64,000 nucleotides of DNA. Source: Methylobacterium brachythecii. Lineage in GTDB: Bacteria; Pseudomonadota; Alphaproteobacteria; Rhizobiales; Beijerinckiaceae. Both the position numbers and the translations under genes were made by a program. Positions 62,230-64,000 of the stretch are shown here, in pieces (position 1 is the stretch's first letter; the number at the start of each line of letters is the position of its first letter). Below the pieces are notes generated by a model. The model searched no databases. It worked only from the letters and a program-made list of their open reading frames with translations, and was not told the origin of the DNA. The DNA lies in the NCBI RefSeq assembly GCF_014196345.1, contig NZ_JACIDN010000005.1:310001-374000 (forward strand). Reading direction: 5' to 3'.

Positions 62230-63075
62230 ATGGCCGATTCCGCCCTTCCCGCCCTGTCGCGGATCGCGACCGCCAAACCGCAGCGCGCGACGACGCCGCG
62301 TCCGGTCAACGGCTTCGACCTGAGCCAGCTGCTGCCCTGGCTGGTGCCCGCGGCAATCATCCTGGGCTGGCAAGGTGCGGCCTTGACGGGCCTGGTCTCG
62401 ACGCGGTTCATGCCGGCTCCGCTCGACGTCGCCCGGGCCGGCTGGCAGGCGGCGCAGACCGGCGAGCTCTGGGTCAATCTGTGGGTCAGCTTCCTGCGCG
62501 CGGTGTCGGGCTTTCTGATCGGCGGCGGCATCGGGCTCGCCTTCGGCCTCGCCAACGGGCTCTCGAAGCTCTCCGAAAAACTCACCGACACCACGCTGCA
62601 GATGGTGCGCAACGTGCCCCACCTGTCGCTGATCCCACTGGTCATCCTCTGGTTCGGCATCGACGAGGGCGCTAAGCTCTTCCTCGTGGCGCTCGGCGTG
62701 TTTTTCCCGATCTACGCCAACACCCTGCACGGCATCCGCTCGGTCGATCCGCAGCTCATCGAGATGGGCCGCGTCTACGGCATGAACCGCCGCACGTTGT
62801 TCTGGCGCGTGGTGCTGCCGGGCGCGCTGCCCTCGATCTTCGTCGGCCTGCGTTACGGCCTCGGCATCATGTGGCTGACGCTCATCGTCGCCGAGACGAT
62901 CGCGGCCAATTCCGGCCTCGGCTACATGGCCATGCAGGCGCGCGAGTTCATGCTCGTCGACGTCGTGGTGTTGGCGATCCTCATCTACGCGCTGCTCGGC
63001 AAGCTCGCCGACAGCCTGACCCGGCTCCTCGAGCGGCGCTGCCTCTCCTGGAACCCGGCCTACCGCAACGCCTGA
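62230..63075 (+). CDS. ssuC: Aliphatic sulfonate ABC permease
   Basis: A 281-residue permease with about six helices. It contains FLRAVSGFLIGGGIGLAFGL, VPHLSLIPLVILWFGIDEGA KLFLVALG and the ATPase-contact loop IEMGRVYGMNRRTLFWRVVL PGALPSIFVGLR. It starts 4 nt after the ssuA stop. Confidence 0.95.
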   Translation: MADSALPALSRIATAKPQRATTPRPVNGFDLSQLLPWLVPAAIILGWQGAALTGLVSTRFMPAPLDVARAGWQAAQTGELWVNLWVSFLRAVSGFLIGGGIGLAFGLANGLSKLSEKLTDTTLQMVRNVPHLSLIPLVILWFGIDEGAKLFLVALGVFFPIYANTLHGIRSVDPQLIEMGRVYGMNRRTLFWRVVLPGALPSIFVGLRYGLGIMWLTLIVAETIAANSGLGYMAMQAREFMLVDVVVLAILIYALLGKLADSLTRLLERRCLSWNPAYRNA

Positions 63076-63081
63076 GCCAGC

Positions 63082-63891
63082 ATGACCGCCACAATCGCTC
63101 CCCTCACCAAGGACGTCGCCGCCGGCGCGCGTCCCGCCATGCGCCCGGCCGCCGGCCGCGCGCTCTCGGTGACGCTGCGGCGCCTCACCAAGGCCTTCGA
63201 CGGCGGCGAGCCCGTCATCCGCGGGCTCGACCTGCACATCCCGGCCGGCCAGTTCGTCGCCATCGTCGGCCGCTCCGGCTGCGGCAAGAGCACCCTGCTG
63301 CGCCTGATCCTCGGCCTCGAAGAGCCGACATCGGGGCACCTCGCCGTCGACGGACGTGAAGGCCGCGCCGTCGGACCATCGCGAAAAATCATGTTCCAGG
63401 AGCCGCGGCTGCTGCCCTGGGCCCGCGTCGTCGACAACGTCGCGGTCGGGCTCGGCCGCGAGGGCAGCCGGGCCGAGCGCCGCGAGCGCGCTCGCTCCAC
63501 CCTCGACGCGGTCGGCCTCTCGGCCAAGGCCGGCGAGTGGCCGGCGACCCTGTCCGGCGGCCAGCGCCAGCGCGTGGCGCTGGCCCGCGCCCTGGTCAGC
63601 CGGCCGGCGCTGCTCGCGCTCGACGAGCCCCTCGGGGCGCTCGACGCGCTCACCCGCATCGACATGCAGACGATGATCGAGCGGATCTGGGCCGAGCAGG
63701 GCTTCACCGCGATCCTGGTCACCCACGACGTCGGCGAGGCCGTGGCGATGGCGGACCGGATCCTCGTGATCGAGGACGGCGCGGTCGCCCTCGACGTCGA
63801 CGTCGACACGCCCCGTCCGCGCCGCCGCGGCGATCCCGACCTCGCGGCGCTCGAAGGCCGCATCCTCGACCAGCTTCTCGCGCGCTCCTGA
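63082..63891 (+). CDS. ssuB: Aliphatic sulfonate ABC ATPase
   Basis: A 269-residue ATPase with Walker [22 protein letters not shown]-loop [20 protein letters not shown], signature [20 protein letters not shown], Walker [21 protein letters not shown] and switch His [18 protein letters not shown]. It starts 6 nt after the ssuC stop and lies before ssuD. Confidence 0.95.
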   Translation: MTATIAPLTKDVAAGARPAMRPAAGRALSVTLRRLTKAFDGGEPVIRGLDLHIPAGQFVAIVGRSGCGKSTLLRLILGLEEPTSGHLAVDGREGRAVGPSRKIMFQEPRLLPWARVVDNVAVGLGREGSRAERRERARSTLDAVGLSAKAGEWPATLSGGQRQRVALARALVSRPALLALDEPLGALDALTRIDMQTMIERIWAEQGFTAILVTHDVGEAVAMADRILVIEDGAVALDVDVDTPRPRRRGDPDLAALEGRILDQLLARS

Positions 63892-63922
63892 GCGCTGCCG
63901 CTAAAGACTTGTGGAGTTCCCG

Positions 63923-64000
63923 ATGACCACTCAGACCGACGGCAAGACAGACGTCCTCTGGTTCCTGCCCACCCACGGCGACGGCCGCTATCTCGGCGCC
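63923..64000 (+). CDS. ssuD: Alkanesulfonate monooxygenase, N-terminal part (cut by window edge)
   Basis: The first 26 codons, MTTQTDGKTDVLWFLPTHGD GRYLGA, match the start of FMNH2-dependent alkanesulfonate monooxygenases (WFLPTHGDG block). The enzyme releases sulfite from C2-C10 sulfonates using FMNH2 from SsuE. GGAG precedes the ATG. The gene order is ssuE-A-C-B-D. Confidence 0.9.
   Translation, partial: MTTQTDGKTDVLWFLPTHGDGRYLGA

Overview
The window is high-GC alphaproteobacterial chromosome. Gene content (duplicate SulP carriers, an ExoR-like Sel1 protein, an rpsO-pnp pair, an ssu operon) and very GC-rich codon use suggest a Methylobacterium/Methylorubrum-type organism. This is inference from protein flavour; no rRNA or marker comparison was possible. 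Both ends cut genes: a gamma-glutamyltransferase at the left and ssuD at the right.

Layout. 1-8.6 kb: ggt (partial), a SulP carrier coupled to a beta-carbonic anhydrase, a GST, ilvD, an ExoR-like Sel1 protein and a YidB/DUF937 protein. 8.7-23 kb: uvrB, a DUF3617 protein, a LysR regulator divergent from DoxX-VOC genes, a membrane protein/winged-helix/UppS-paralogue operon facing a divergent SecY-like protein, a LuxR regulator, a flavin reductase, a DUF938 methyltransferase, a MetX-like hydrolase and a small secreted protein. 23-33 kb: a taurine/sulfonate/nitrate-type ABC importer, a PotF-like binding protein coupled to RidA, small membrane proteins, a second GST, then pnp and rpsO.

33.2-40.65 kb is a genomic island in the 3' end of tRNA-Leu(CAG). 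It is bounded by a 22-bp direct repeat. It carries a tyrosine integrase, a ParB-like gene with a coupled small leader ORF, two phased operator-like palindromes, a serine recombinase and a two-gene Thoeris-type defence module (SIR2-SLOG ThsA plus TIR/DUF1863 ThsB). Just outside the right repeat is a frameshifted remnant of another integrase, so the site seems to have been used more than once.

41-53.7 kb is accessory: a SCO1 protein overlapping a Tat-exported metallo-beta-lactamase-fold protein behind a perfect palindromic operator candidate; an IS3-family element whose ends cut a cupin gene on one side and an apparent aldehyde dehydrogenase gene on the other, without visible target duplication; a complete type I secretion pair (HlyD adaptor plus ABC exporter) beside a 724-residue protein of two nested repeat types; an intact second copy of the cupin; and a TetR-glycosyltransferase operon with its own operator candidate. 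53.8-64 kb: an MFS carrier, a gamma-carbonic anhydrase next to a second SulP carrier, a TonB-dependent receptor, and the divergent ssuEACB(D) sulfonate-use operon.

A dispersed inverted-repeat element occurs three times between genes (7.4, 24.8 and 28.8 kb).
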